DNA of 64,000 bases, from NCBI GenBank assembly GCA_050011195.1, contig JBEKJO010000010.1, positions 1-64,000 of the forward strand, given 5' to 3'. The notes under the pieces are model-generated. The model was not told the DNA's origin, ran no database searches, and was given only the letters and a program-made list of their open reading frames with translations. A program made the position numbers and the translations under genes. How positions within the stretch are numbered: position 1 is the first letter of the stretch; each line of letters opens with the position of its first letter. The DNA comes from PALSA-1440 sp050011195 (GTDB lineage: Bacteria > Verrucomicrobiota > Verrucomicrobiia > Limisphaerales > UBA8199). Below, piece after piece: positions 52,175 through 61,900 of the stretch.

Positions 52175-53139
52175 TTTTGTATCCTGGTAATGAAGATCCG
52201 CTGCGCAAAGTGATAGAGGTTGCTGCCCCACGTCCCGGCGTCGTGGCCGTGGTCGTCCACGTTCCAGATGTGGGTGACGTTGTGCTGTTTGAGATACGCA
52301 TGAACGCCTTGGGAAAGGTTCATCAAGCCGTCCTTGTTGCCGCAGGAAAGATAGAGCAGCCGCAATTGCTCGCGCGCGGCGGCGGGGTTGGGCACAAGTT
52401 CGGCGGGCGGTTTGGTGTTGGGCGCGGACGAAAATCCGCCAATCCACGCAAACGTGTCGAGGTGCTTCAGCCCGAAATTGAGGGACTGGCCGCCGCCCAT
52501 CGAGAGGCCGGCAAGTCCGCGGTCCTCGCGATTCGTGCTGCTCGAATACTTCGCCTGAATGGCGGGGATCAGACAGTCGAGCAGGTCACGTTCGAACCTC
52601 GCAAACCCCTGGGCGTTTTGCGGCGTGTAGGTCTGGTCCGGCGCAGGTGGGCGGTCGTCCGCGAGCGCGCGGCCGTTGGGCATTACGACGATCATCGCCG
52701 CCGCCTTCCCGCCGCCGATGAGATTGTCAATGATCGCGTCGGCATGGATGTAACCGTGCCATTCCCACTCGTTGCCGCCGATGCCGTGAAGCAGGTAGAG
52801 CACGGGACATTTTCGGTCAGACGAGTAGCAGGGCGGCAGGTAAACGACGGCTTTGCGCCGCGCGCCGGTGACCGTGGAGTCGTATTCGAACACCTCGACA
52901 CGGCCCTGGATTCCGCCGGCGCGGGGCGTATTGAAACCCGCCGGCGCATCGGGAAACGCGCGCACGTCATCCGCCCCGAGAACCACTGGCCGGCCAAAGT
53001 TAGCGCGCGCTCTCTCGGGCGAAACCGGGTCAGGCTTTTCCTGTGCGAGCACCGTCCCGCGCGACGAGGCGAGAAGCAGGAGCAAACTGGCCGTCACTGT
53101 CTTGGTGAACGCAACTCTTCGTGTCGCTGGTTTCTTCAT
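52171..53139 (-). CDS. Secreted CE1-type carbohydrate esterase
   Basis: 322 residues; signal peptide to about residue 32. Alpha/beta-hydrolase: VLYLLHGIGGNEWEWHGYIH, nucleophile Ser213 in GLSMGG, probable Asp in CGNKDGLM (270) and His in VDDHGHDAG. The layout matches esterase-D/feruloyl and acetyl-xylan esterases of family CE1. Overlaps the fucosidase start, so the pair is co-translated. Likely removes acyl groups from polysaccharide. Confidence 0.9.
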   Translation of the reverse strand: MKKPATRRVAFTKTVTASLLLLLASSRGTVLAQEKPDPVSPERARANFGRPVVLGADDVRAFPDAPAGFNTPRAGGIQGRVEVFEYDSTVTGARRKAVVYLPPCYSSDRKCPVLYLLHGIGGNEWEWHGYIHADAIIDNLIGGGKAAAMIVVMPNGRALADDRPPAPDQTYTPQNAQGFARFERDLLDCLIPAIQAKYSSSTNREDRGLAGLSMGGGQSLNFGLKHLDTFAWIGGFSSAPNTKPPAELVPNPAAAREQLRLLYLSCGNKDGLMNLSQGVHAYLKQHNVTHIWNVDDHGHDAGTWGSNLYHFAQRIFITRIQK

Positions 53140-53145
53140 GGGCGA

Positions 53146-53285
53146 CTATTGAATCTTCAGCGCGAATGCAGGTTTACCGTCAAATTGCTCCGGCAGCTTA
53201 ATATGCAATCCTCTTTCATCGCGGGGGAACGCCAATTTACCGCCACCGACCAAACGGACGCGACTTATTTTTCCCGACCAGTATT
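53146..53285 (-). pseudogene. Orphan C-terminal tail of an alpha-L-fucosidase
   Basis: The frame ending at 53146 reads YWSGKISRVRLVGGGKLAFP, then ERGLHIKLPEQFDGKPAFAL and KI, the characteristic last beta strands of GH29 enzymes (GL-I-LP ... AFALKI). Upstream of about 53285 the frame is meaningless because another gene is joined there. It is not the tail of the neighbouring fucosidase, which ends in discoidin domains. Confidence 0.65.
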
Positions 53286-53890
53286 CCATGCTCCAGCTTC
53301 GACACGCGGCCGCCGCGAGAGACCCAGATGGCACCATCGTCGGTTCGGGCCAGCATGACCAGGTGAAGGGCACCGCCAGTTTCTGGCTCGAGCACCAACC
53401 CATCGCGCACGCGCGCCAGCAAACCGTCCTGGTGCAGCAACCAGGCCTCGCCGGACTCATCGGTTGCAATGCTCAGGATCTTGCCGCTGGTCCAGCGCGC
53501 CAGGACTTCCACCCGCGCGACCCGCCCGTTGCGCCGGCGCGTGACTTCGCCGTTTTCATGGCCGATCCACAATGTACCATCCGCCGCTTCAAACAGACAG
53601 GTGATGCGACTGCTGGCCAACGCCGGCGTGCTGTGTTCATCAAACACCGTGAAACGTACTCCATCGAACCGTGTAAGGCCGCTGTAGATGCTGATCCAAA
53701 TATAGCCGTCGCGGGTTTGCAGCACGGCCGTCACGGTATTCTGGGCCAGGCCCTCGTCGGCTTGCCAGGCACGTATGACATAGTTGGGGATCGCGGCGGC
53801 CGTGGAAGGACAACCCCCGCTCCGGAGCCAAACCGCCCATGCCAGCAGAACCAGGCACGCGGCATTATGCGTGGGCACGCGCAAGCGCAT
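53240..53890 (-). pseudogene. Truncated two-component propeller sensor (Reg_prop)
   Basis: About 217 codons from the ATG at 53890: signal peptide, then propeller repeats of the ligand-sensor type (DEGLAQNTVTAVLQTRDGYI, WISIYSGLTRFDGVRF, GTLWIGHENGEVTR, GAIWVSRGGRVSKLE). Intact proteins of this class have about 14 repeats, a Y_Y_Y domain and a kinase. Here the frame stops after three or four repeats where it meets the fucosidase tail. Such sensors commonly control glycan-utilisation genes, fitting the adjacent locus. Confidence 0.8.
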
Positions 53891-53989
53891 CAAGACATCT
53901 TGCCTGCCCGCCGGCAACCTCAGCAAGAATGAATGCGAACCGAGCGCCCACTGCCTGGGCTTGCTATGGGCCCAATGGATTGTCAGCCA

Positions 53990-54270
53990 GGAAGGAAGTC
54001 CATCCGACCACGTTGCGCAATTCCCGCACATTGCCCGGCCAGTCGTAATTCTGGAGTTGTGTGACCGCAGCCCTCGTCAGCCGGGGCTTGGCGCACTTCA
54101 ATACCTTGGCCCGTTCCGGTTTCACCCAGAATGAGCACCGAAGCTTCCGTGGGGGCGACCACATCAACCTGGCTGACAACATTCCGCAGACCAGAACTCT
54201 GGCCGACCAGCTCGCCAAAGGCCTTGGCTTCCACCACCGCCTCCTGCAAGACAAGTATTCTGCAGTTCCA
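53990..54270 (-). pseudogene. Internally deleted sigma-54 activator copy
   Basis: On the - strand, 54255-54108 reads LQEAVVEAKAFGELVGQSSG, VVAPTEASVLILGETGTG (through Walker A). It then joins directly to KCAKPRLTRAAVTQLQNYDW and PGNVRELRNVV (54101-53998). In the intact gene at 57339-58895 these blocks are about 160 codons apart. A 1-nt insertion near 54247 also shifts the upstream frame. Confidence 0.88.
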
Positions 54271-54396
54271 GTTGGCCGAGGCCCGGGGGAAGTTAATACT
54301 GCTGGCGACATGGGCCCGGGTTTTGCTATAATTCAAGCACCTGCCCAATTGCGCGCGGGTGAACCTGCACCGCAGAACGCAGGTGCCTGAAACAGT

Positions 54397-55068
54397 ATGA
54401 AAATCGCCTCTATTCCAAAGCGGGGCCGGAAGGGCTCCGTGATTTACTCCGAGACGCGTCATGGCAAGGTCGCGCGCGAGTATGTACCACCGCAGAATCC
54501 CCGTACGGCGCAGCAACAGGACCACCGCCGCAACGTGCGCGCTGTTTCTGCCCGATGGTCCACTCTGACCCAGGAACAGCGCGATGCCTGGCGCGCTGTC
54601 GCGGCCCATAAATACTTCGTCAGCGAAGAAGGCGTCCTGGTGCGCCTCAACGCCTACAACCTCTTTGTCAGCTTGAACGTCCGGCGCGCCGATCTCGGTC
54701 TCTCCCAGTTCGACTTCCCACCCGCCGAGCCTGTTTTCAGTCCCAACCCCGTGGACGAGTTGGTCGCTACCTTCACGGGAGGCAGGTTCACCCTCAAGCT
54801 CCGCGTCCCCAGCCCGCCAGTCCAGTACACCCTGGTGTACGCCGCCGCGCCGGTCAGAAGTGGTGTCCGCTATGTCCACCACTTCCCGCTCCTGGGACTG
54901 CTGCCGCCCCCGAAAGACGGCTGGAGCGACATCACGGAGCTTTACGTCGCCCGTTATGGCGTGCCGAAGGCGAACCAATCCATCTGGATTCGCACCTGCC
55001 AGCACATTGACGGCTGGACCGATATTCCCAAGGTAGCCCGTGCCCGCGTCTCCCCCCCAGCCGCGTAA
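54397..55068 (+). CDS. Conserved hypothetical protein
   Basis: 223 residues. IPKRGRKGSVIYSETRHGKV and PQNPRTAQQQDHRRNVRAVS, then WSTLTQEQRDAWRAVAA, resemble a basic N-terminal module found in many hypothetical proteins of this phylum. The C-terminal half is beta-rich (FTLKLRVPSPPVQYTLVYAA) and may be an Ig-like fold. No catalytic motif; no signal peptide. Confidence 0.65.
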   Translation: MKIASIPKRGRKGSVIYSETRHGKVAREYVPPQNPRTAQQQDHRRNVRAVSARWSTLTQEQRDAWRAVAAHKYFVSEEGVLVRLNAYNLFVSLNVRRADLGLSQFDFPPAEPVFSPNPVDELVATFTGGRFTLKLRVPSPPVQYTLVYAAAPVRSGVRYVHHFPLLGLLPPPKDGWSDITELYVARYGVPKANQSIWIRTCQHIDGWTDIPKVARARVSPPAA

Positions 55069-55260
55069 AGACGCCCTCCGCCCGCATGGGCGGGGGCGGA
55101 TTTCAACGCTTCCACGGGTTCCCGGGGTCGAAAATCCGAACTCCGGAGCCTAAAACCCCACAAAAAGCCCGAAGGGCAGGCTGGGATTGACGAAAGCCAC
55201 TGCCCAGCCGCGGGTTATGAGCGCTTACCGTCCCGTTACCTCACCGTTAGCACACCGTTA

Positions 55261-55318
55261 CCTCACCGTAGCACCTCTGATTCCGAATCAGAGGTGCTAC
55301 GGCGGGGTGACGGTGAGG
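55261..55318. repeat. Long hairpin, 17-bp perfect core
   Basis: CCGTAGCACCTCTGATT (55266-55282) and its exact complement (55286-55302) around a CCG loop. Outer arms CCTCACCG (55261-55268) and CGGTGAGG (55311-55318) add a second inverted repeat. No T-run follows. Confidence 0.85.
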
Positions 55319-55494
55319 ATCCGGTGCGGTCCCGGTGGGGTTATGGGGGTAACTGGACCATACAAACATATCGTCGGAAGGCGAATCGCGGATTACGGTT
55401 TTTCGGGCCGTTCGATTCTTCAAACCCTTCGGATTACAGCCGTTTTGCGCGCTAAATCCAGCAGTTTGGGCGACTTACACCAATTACAGCCATG

Positions 55495-55512
55495 TGGCAC
55501 AGGCTGTGCATA
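55495..55512 (+). promoter_or_regulatory. Sigma-54-like -24/-12 motif (copy B)
   Basis: TGGCACAGGCTGTGCATA, identical to the - strand motif at 32548-32531. GG and GC spacing is correct for sigma-54; the -12 box reads GTGCA against the consensus TTGCA. The predicted start would be near 55521, 250 nt before the HtrA 2 ATG. A sigma-54 activator gene lies just downstream at 57339-58895. Confidence 0.5.
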
Positions 55513-55541
55513 AAGCCGGACAGCAATCTGAAACCTGCTGA

Positions 55542-55749
55542 TATGAAAATCATTCAATCAATAGCGGCTCCCACACTGCACACTCCCATGTGGCCGCCAC
55601 TTATTCCAGCCACCGTTTTCCGCGCCGAGGTCCGGCCCGAAGCGCGGGCCTTTTATTCCGAAGCGGTGACACGGGCGGACAGCGCGGGCACGACGAGCGA
55701 TGACGCTCCGTTTTGTCAAGGGTATCGGTTTTGGGGAATCAACGAATAG
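55542..55749 (+). CDS. Possible 68-residue ORF before htrA 2
   Basis: From the ATG at 55542: MKIIQSIAAPTLHTPMWPPL, then ARAFYSEAVTRADSAGTT. It occupies the leader between the sigma-54-like motif and htrA and ends 6 nt before the htrA ATG. No recognised domain; coding status uncertain. Confidence 0.3.
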
Positions 55750-55755
55750 CGACGT

Positions 55756-57318
55756 ATGAAAGCACTTAAAATGCAGATTCACAGGCCAGGATGCCTGCTG
55801 ACTCTAACCGCCTTCGTCCTGGTACCGGGATTGGTCGTGGGGTCGCCACAGGATCCGAAAACCCAGTTCCGGCAGACGAGCAAGGCGATGAATCCGCCGG
55901 TGAATGAAGCTCCTGCGCAGAGCTTAGATAGCAGTTTCGGGAGCTTCGCGCCAGCAGTCAAAAAGGTCGCACCGGCCGTGGTAAGAATTGTCACGGCGCT
56001 CACACCCGACAGTGTCGCCGACCGGGCAGGGGGGATAGAGGAACCGCTTCGGCGATACGCTTTCGGACAACTGCCCCGAGAACGTTCTGGCCTGCTGGTA
56101 GAGTGCGGACTTGGGTCCGGGGTGATTGTGACCGAAGACGGCTACATCCTGACCAACAGCCATCTTGTCAATGGAGCAAAAGAGGTGGCAGTGACACTGC
56201 CGGACGGGCGCGCGTTCAAGGCCGTAGTGATTGGACTTGATGTCCAGAGTGACCTCGCGGTCGTCAAGATTGACGCCCACGGCCTCCCCACCGTCCCGCT
56301 GGCTGACAGCCAGAAAGTGCGGGTGGGCGATCTGGTGCTGGCGATTGGCAATCCCTTCGGTATGGGCCAGAGCGTGACGCATGGGATTGTCAGCGCGACT
56401 GACCGTGGCCTTGGCATCCAGGGTTACGAGCGGTTTATCCAAGTCGATGCCCCCATTAACCCCGGCAACTCAGGCGGGGCGCTGGTGGATGCCTCCGGGC
56501 GCCTGATCGGCATTAACACCGCTATCCTCAGCAGCTCCGGGGGAAACCAGGGCATCGGCTTTGCCATTCCATCGGACGTTGCCTCCAGAGTTCTGACCGA
56601 CCTGATGAAATATGGGTTCGTGGGCCGGGGCTATCTCGGGGTCGAGTCCCAGAACCTGACGCCGGAGCTCGCCGAAGAGTTTAACCTTGGCGGCGCCACC
56701 GGTGTGCTGGTAGGCGGTGTGGCGCCCAACGGACCCGCCGAGATGGCCGGGCTGCAAGCCGGAGATGTCATTACGCAGTTTGACGGCAAGGAAGTGCGTG
56801 AGGTTCGCCAGTTGATGCTGTCGGTGACAGAGGCCAAGCCTTGCCACACCGCCCGGGTTGAGGTCCTGCGCAACGGTTCGGCCAAGCAGCTCCGGGTCAT
56901 CCTTGGCCAGGCACCGGATAACGAACCTCTCCCCAAGGCGGATCAACTTGCCGATCAGCAGGATCCCGGAGCGCTACAGGGTGTATTTATAATCGAGTTG
57001 AGCAGCCAAGTCAGACAGCTCATCAAAATTCCACGCCATGTGCAGGGTGCGGTGGTGCTCGATCTCCACGCCTATTCAGCGGCCGCCCAAGCCGGTCTCC
57101 GCCCCGGGGATGTGATCGAAGCGATCAATCGTCAAGACGTCAGGAACGCGGACGAGGTGTCGCGATTAACTCAGAGCGCCAGACACAAACGCACCCTGTT
57201 GCGGGTCTGGAGCAATAGCGGCAGTCATTTCCTGCTCGTGAACGAAAGTCCGGCCGCTCCTCCAGGCCCTTACCCAACGCCCGAGTTTGTGCAGCGCAAT
57301 GCCCAGAACAAGGAATGA
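55756..57318 (+). CDS. htrA: HtrA/Deg-family periplasmic serine protease 2
   Basis: 520 residues (an ATG at 55771 matches the start of the paralog MRMQIHKP). Signal or anchor 11-28. Triad His136 (TNSHL), Asp166 (QSDLAVVKI), Ser239 (NPGNSGG). Two PDZ domains (YLGVESQNLTPELAEEF; AAQAGLRPGDVIEAINRQDV) and a 25-residue Pro-rich tail absent from the first HtrA. Very similar to 32676-34163 throughout, so a duplication. Confidence 0.95.
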   Translation: MKALKMQIHRPGCLLTLTAFVLVPGLVVGSPQDPKTQFRQTSKAMNPPVNEAPAQSLDSSFGSFAPAVKKVAPAVVRIVTALTPDSVADRAGGIEEPLRRYAFGQLPRERSGLLVECGLGSGVIVTEDGYILTNSHLVNGAKEVAVTLPDGRAFKAVVIGLDVQSDLAVVKIDAHGLPTVPLADSQKVRVGDLVLAIGNPFGMGQSVTHGIVSATDRGLGIQGYERFIQVDAPINPGNSGGALVDASGRLIGINTAILSSSGGNQGIGFAIPSDVASRVLTDLMKYGFVGRGYLGVESQNLTPELAEEFNLGGATGVLVGGVAPNGPAEMAGLQAGDVITQFDGKEVREVRQLMLSVTEAKPCHTARVEVLRNGSAKQLRVILGQAPDNEPLPKADQLADQQDPGALQGVFIIELSSQVRQLIKIPRHVQGAVVLDLHAYSAAAQAGLRPGDVIEAINRQDVRNADEVSRLTQSARHKRTLLRVWSNSGSHFLLVNESPAAPPGPYPTPEFVQRNAQNKE

Positions 57319-57338
57319 ACGATGAATATGGCCATGAG

Positions 57339-58895
57339 TCAGGACGGTTCGCGTTCGGGCCTCTTCAGGCCCCACTTGGTCATCCTGGAAAGCAAAGTAG
57401 TGGGCTTGAGGCCCATGAGTTCCGCGGCGCTGTCTGGTCCGCTGATCTTCCAATTGGCCGATTCCAGCGCATGGAGGAGGTTGTCACGCTCGAAGAGTTC
57501 AACCTCGACTTCGGTGAGGAACCTGGGCTGGGCGGCGGGGTTGCCCGCCGACGAATCGGTCTTAGGACCCGGTCGAGCCGGCGGCGCCGCTTGGCCGGTG
57601 ATAGGCAGGTCAAAATCCAAAACCCCGCCGCGGGCCAGAATCACAGCGCGCTCGATCACGTTGCGCAACTCCCGCACATTGCCCGGCCAATCATAACTCT
57701 GGAGCATTGTCACCGCCGCCCGGGTTAGCCGGGGTTTTGCGCACTTCAACTCCCGGGTTGAGAGCTCGACACAGTGTTTCGCCAGCAACGGAATGTCGTC
57801 CATCCGCTCCCGCAGCGGCGGAACCTGAATCGGAAAAACATTCAGCCGGTAATAGAGATCCTCGCGGAAACGGCCCGCGGCTACCGCTTTCTTCAAATCC
57901 CGGTTGGTCGCCGCCACAATGCGCACATCGGCACGGCGCGTTACGTCGCTACCAACCCGTTCATAACGTTTTTCCTGGAGAACGCGCAGCAGCTTATTCT
58001 GGATATCCAACGGAATTTCCCCCACTTCATCCAGGAATATGGTTCCGCCCTCCGCTGTCTCAAAGCGTCCGGCGCGATCCTTCACCGCTCCGGTAAAGGA
58101 GCCTTTGACATGGCCAAAGAACTCGCTCTCGAACAGCTCCCGTGGAATGGAGGCGCAATTGACTCGCACCAGGGGGCCCTCCTTGCGCGCGCTGCGCTGG
58201 TGGATTTCGTGGGCCACCAGTTCTTTGCCCGTTCCGGTCTCACCCAGAATGAGCACCAAAGCTTCAGTAGGAGCGACCACGTCAATCTGGCCGACAATCT
58301 GCCGCAAGGCCGCGCTTTGGCCGACGAGGTCGCCGAAGGCCTTGGCCTCCACCACCGCCTCCTGCAAATAGTCGTTACGCAATTCGAGTTGAGACTTGAG
58401 CCCCTCGATTTCCTCGAGTGCCCGGCGGAGTTCAGCGGTGCGTTCCTGCACTCGGAGTTCCAGCGTGTTGTGAGCGTTGCGTAGAGCTTCCTCCGCCTGG
58501 CGCAACCGCAAATGCGTCCTGACCCGCGCCAGCACTTCCTCGGCCTCAAAGGGCTTGGTGATGTAGTCAATGCCGCCCGCCTCAAAACCTATGACCTTTT
58601 GGCGCGTATCGCCAAAGGCACTAATGAAGATAACGGGGATGCGGCTGCTCTTTTCCTCTGCCTTCAGACGACGGCACACCTCATAGCCATCCATGCCAGG
58701 CATGTTTACGTCGAGCAGGATCAAGTCTGGAGCCTTGGCGGCTACGGATTTCAGGGCCAGAGCGCCGTCGTCGGCCGGGCGGACGCGATAGCCGTGGCCG
58801 CTCAGCAGTTCGGTCAGGAGGCGCAGGTTGGCGGGGGTGTCATCCACCACCAGAATCTCTTCCCGCGCTGAAGTTGGTTGCTTGTCTTCGCTCAT
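57339..58895 (-). CDS. NtrC-type response regulator, sigma-54 activator
   Basis: 518 residues. Receiver 13-130 with phospho-acceptor Asp62 (LLDVNMPGMDG) and KPF; coiled coil about 132-185; AAA+ domain about 190-420 with Walker A GETGTGKE (218-225), the sigma-54 contact loop GSFTGA (265-270, a GAFTGA variant), Walker B GGTIFLDEVGE, and YDWPGNVRELRNVIERA. C-terminal FIS-type HTH (SAAELMGLKPTTLLSRMTKW). It lies 5 nt after a hybrid histidine kinase, its likely partner. Deleted copies occur at 53990-54270 and about 42430-42475. Confidence 0.94.
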   Translation of the reverse strand: MSEDKQPTSAREEILVVDDTPANLRLLTELLSGHGYRVRPADDGALALKSVAAKAPDLILLDVNMPGMDGYEVCRRLKAEEKSSRIPVIFISAFGDTRQKVIGFEAGGIDYITKPFEAEEVLARVRTHLRLRQAEEALRNAHNTLELRVQERTAELRRALEEIEGLKSQLELRNDYLQEAVVEAKAFGDLVGQSAALRQIVGQIDVVAPTEALVLILGETGTGKELVAHEIHQRSARKEGPLVRVNCASIPRELFESEFFGHVKGSFTGAVKDRAGRFETAEGGTIFLDEVGEIPLDIQNKLLRVLQEKRYERVGSDVTRRADVRIVAATNRDLKKAVAAGRFREDLYYRLNVFPIQVPPLRERMDDIPLLAKHCVELSTRELKCAKPRLTRAAVTMLQSYDWPGNVRELRNVIERAVILARGGVLDFDLPITGQAAPPARPGPKTDSSAGNPAAQPRFLTEVEVELFERDNLLHALESANWKISGPDSAAELMGLKPTTLLSRMTKWGLKRPEREPS

Positions 58896-58900
58896 AACGT

Positions 58901-61900
58901 CTATCCGGGTTGAGAATGCACCCTTTCCAGCAATTTCAAAAGACGTTTGTAGTCAAGCTGCGTGGCCAGCGTGTTCAATGCCCGGCCCAGCGAAGCATCC
59001 CGTTCGGTAACCTGCTCGATGAGGGCCTGCGTGCGAGCCGTGTCCAGTTCGACGACGGCCTGACGCAAACCCTGCAGCAGTTCCGCAGGGAGCGCGTCCA
59101 ATTGCTCCGGACGCAGGGTAAGCCCCGGCGCCTCCGGCGCGCCTTCCTGGCGCGGCGCCTCTTCATAGATGAATTTCAGGCGCAGGTGCCGGGCCAAGAC
59201 GTCGAGGATCTCCTGTTCGCGAAATGGCTTGCGCACGAGATCATCGCAACCGGCTGCCATAATTGGTTTTTTCTCTTCCTCCAGGGCGTGAGCCGTGAGC
59301 GCGATGATTTTGGTAGCGGCGCCGGCCTTGGCCGCCCGAATCCGCCGGATTGCTTCCATCCCGTCCATGACCGGCATGCGGATGTCCATCCAGATCAGGT
59401 CGGGATGCCATTGCTCGAACAGCGCCACGCCTTCCTGTCCGTTGGCGGCCTCGCGCAACTCAAAACCGAGCGGGTCCAACAGTCTTCGCAGCAGCAGGCG
59501 GTTCTCCGGCTGGTCTTCGACAATTAGCAGCCGATGACGCGGCTGCCCCTCGGCCACGCCCAAGATACGCCCACGCTTCGGTTGCTCTGGCTCCGCCGCC
59601 GACGGAAGAATGCTCACTGGAATCTCGAAATAAAACACCGATCCCTTGCCTGGCTGGCTGGTCACGCCAATCTGGCCCCCCATGAGCTCGACGTATTGTT
59701 TGCAAATGGCCAGGCCCAACCCAGTCCCGGCTTGTGCGGAAACCTGGCTACCCAACTGCACGAAAGGAAGGAAGATGCGCTTGCAATCCTCTTGGGGTAT
59801 GCCGGACCCGGAATCCTCAACCTCAAATCGTATTTCGGCTCTTTCGGCCCCGTTGGTGCAGGCGAGCCTGGCAGTGAGCTTCACCCCGCCTGAATCCGTG
59901 TACTTAATGGCGTTGCCAAGCAGGTTCAGCAGCACCTGGCGCAGCTTGCCTGCGTCCACGGCAACAAATCGGGGCAGATCCGGAGCACACTCCAACGTGA
60001 ACTGGAGTCCCTTTTCCACGGCCCCGACCCCCATCAGCGACTGGATTTCGTGCAGTAACTGGTGCAAATCAACCTCGGACTCCTCCAGGACCACCCTGCC
60101 GGACTCGATCTTCGCCATGTCCAGAACATTGTTAATTAAATTCAGCAGGTGTTCGCCGCTCCGAACGATGATATCCAGCGACTCCTGCTGGCGCGGCGTC
60201 ACGTCCGGACCGCTCTTGAGCAGCCGGGAAAAACCGAGCACGGCGCTGAGGGGAGTGCGCAACTCATGGCTCATGTTCGCCAGGAACCGGCTCTTCTCGC
60301 GATTGGCGGCTTCGGCCCGGGCCTTGGCTTCAGCCAATTGCTCCGTTCGGTGCCTCACCATGTCTTCGAGGTTCTCCCGGTGCTTGCGCAGTTCGTCCTC
60401 AGCCAGCTTGCGTTCCGTCACATCCATCGCCGTGCCGACGTATTCAGCGACCTGTCCGTTTTCATCGAAAACCGGATGGCCGATCGCATGGATGTGCTTG
60501 ACGGTTCCATCTGGCAGCAGAATCCGGTGATCATGCTCGTACTCCCTGTTTCCGGCTGCTGCCTTCAGCAGCAGTTCGCGCGTGCGGTCGAGATCCTCAG
60601 GGTGGATTCGTTGCCAGAATCTTTCAGCGGTTGGCAAACCCTCCTGCGGGCTTAAGCCAAAGATTCGGAACATTTCCTCGGACCAGTAAAGCGACTTGAG
60701 AGTGGCGGGGCTCCAGGCCCAACTGCCCATGTGGGCCAGCCGCTGCCCTTCCGCCAGATAAGCCTCGCTTCTCCGCAGTGCATCCTCAGCCCGCTTGCGA
60801 TCGGTGATATCGCGCGCCACATGGACGACCTGTGTAAGTTCACCGCTCGGGTCAAACAGGGGGTCAACGGAAACCGACAACCAAGGACCTCCCTTTCTAG
60901 CCAGGACCTCCACTTCTTCATGCCTCCGAGATTGGCGCATTTTGGCGAGAGGGCATTCCGCAGGGGGCGTGGACATCCCGTGGATCAGATTGAAGCAGTG
61001 TCCCCCGACGATTTTGTCAAACGGCAGCCCCAGAAACTCCGCCGCTGCACGGTTGGCTCGCAAGATACGGAAATCCTTGTCGAGCAGCAAAACCATATCC
61101 TGCACCGCGTCAAAGGTAGCCTGCCACTGCGCGGCGGTATTGCGCACCTCTTCCTCCGCCCGCTTGCGCTCGGTGATGTCCGTGAGCATGGCGAAGGAGC
61201 CCATGAAACCATGCTCGGCATCCCGGACCGACGTGGCCGAAACATGCATCCACACGGTGCTGCCATCCTTGTGCCGGTACTTCTGCTCATAGCGCTCGGT
61301 TAACGCTTGGCGCCGCGCTGCTATCCTCGCTGGCAGGTTGGCCACGTCGTCTTCAAACAGAAACTCACTAAGCTTCCTGCCCACCATCTCCTGTGGTTCG
61401 TACCCAAGCATTTCCGCCATGCGCCGGTTCACATACGTGGTCGCGTAGTGCTCATCCAGCTCCCAAATGCCCTCGGACGCCGTATCCACAATCCGGCGGT
61501 ACCGCTGTTCGCTTTGCCGGAGTCTCTTCTCCGCCTCCTTTCGCTCAGCCAGTTCCCGCTCAAGGCTTTGGTTGGCTTGCTCGACGCGTTTGCCCGCCAC
61601 GCGGATTTCCTCGAACGCGCGCGCGTTGGCGATGGCTGCCCCTATGTGATTAGCGAGAATAGAGCCCCAGGGCCGGAGATCCTCCTGAAACGGCTCGCGG
61701 GTGGCTGAGACTATCGCGCCTAATGCCTCCCCTTTGTAGCTGATCGGATTAATGGCATAACCACGGATGCCCTCTTCGCGCATCCAGTCGGGATCGAGCG
61801 GAGATACAGGCTGTTTCTTCAGATCCGGAACAGCTCGCTGCTGACCGCTTACCACCACGCTCCCTAGCGGCGGCACTCGCAGCGGCTCGCGAGCGGTCTC

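Larger units (their letters stand above)
55069..55541 (+). other. Repeat- and hairpin-rich spacer before htrA 2
   Basis: No gene. It contains a direct repeat, CCGTTACCTCACCGT-TAGCAC, at about 55233-55274, a large hairpin (55261-55318), and a stretch at 55395-55520 similar to the - strand 32670-32530 upstream of the thioredoxin-like gene, ending in the shared sigma-54-like 18-mer. Confidence 0.6.

Noticed and set aside
52039..53358. Long + strand frame opposite the esterase and fucosidase
   Set aside because: It is an antisense shadow of two well-supported genes and has no domain features.
53983..55005. Long - strand frame over the hypothetical gene 54397-55068
   Set aside because: Only the last third has meaning, as the deleted sigma-54 activator copy; the rest is the complement of a better + strand gene.
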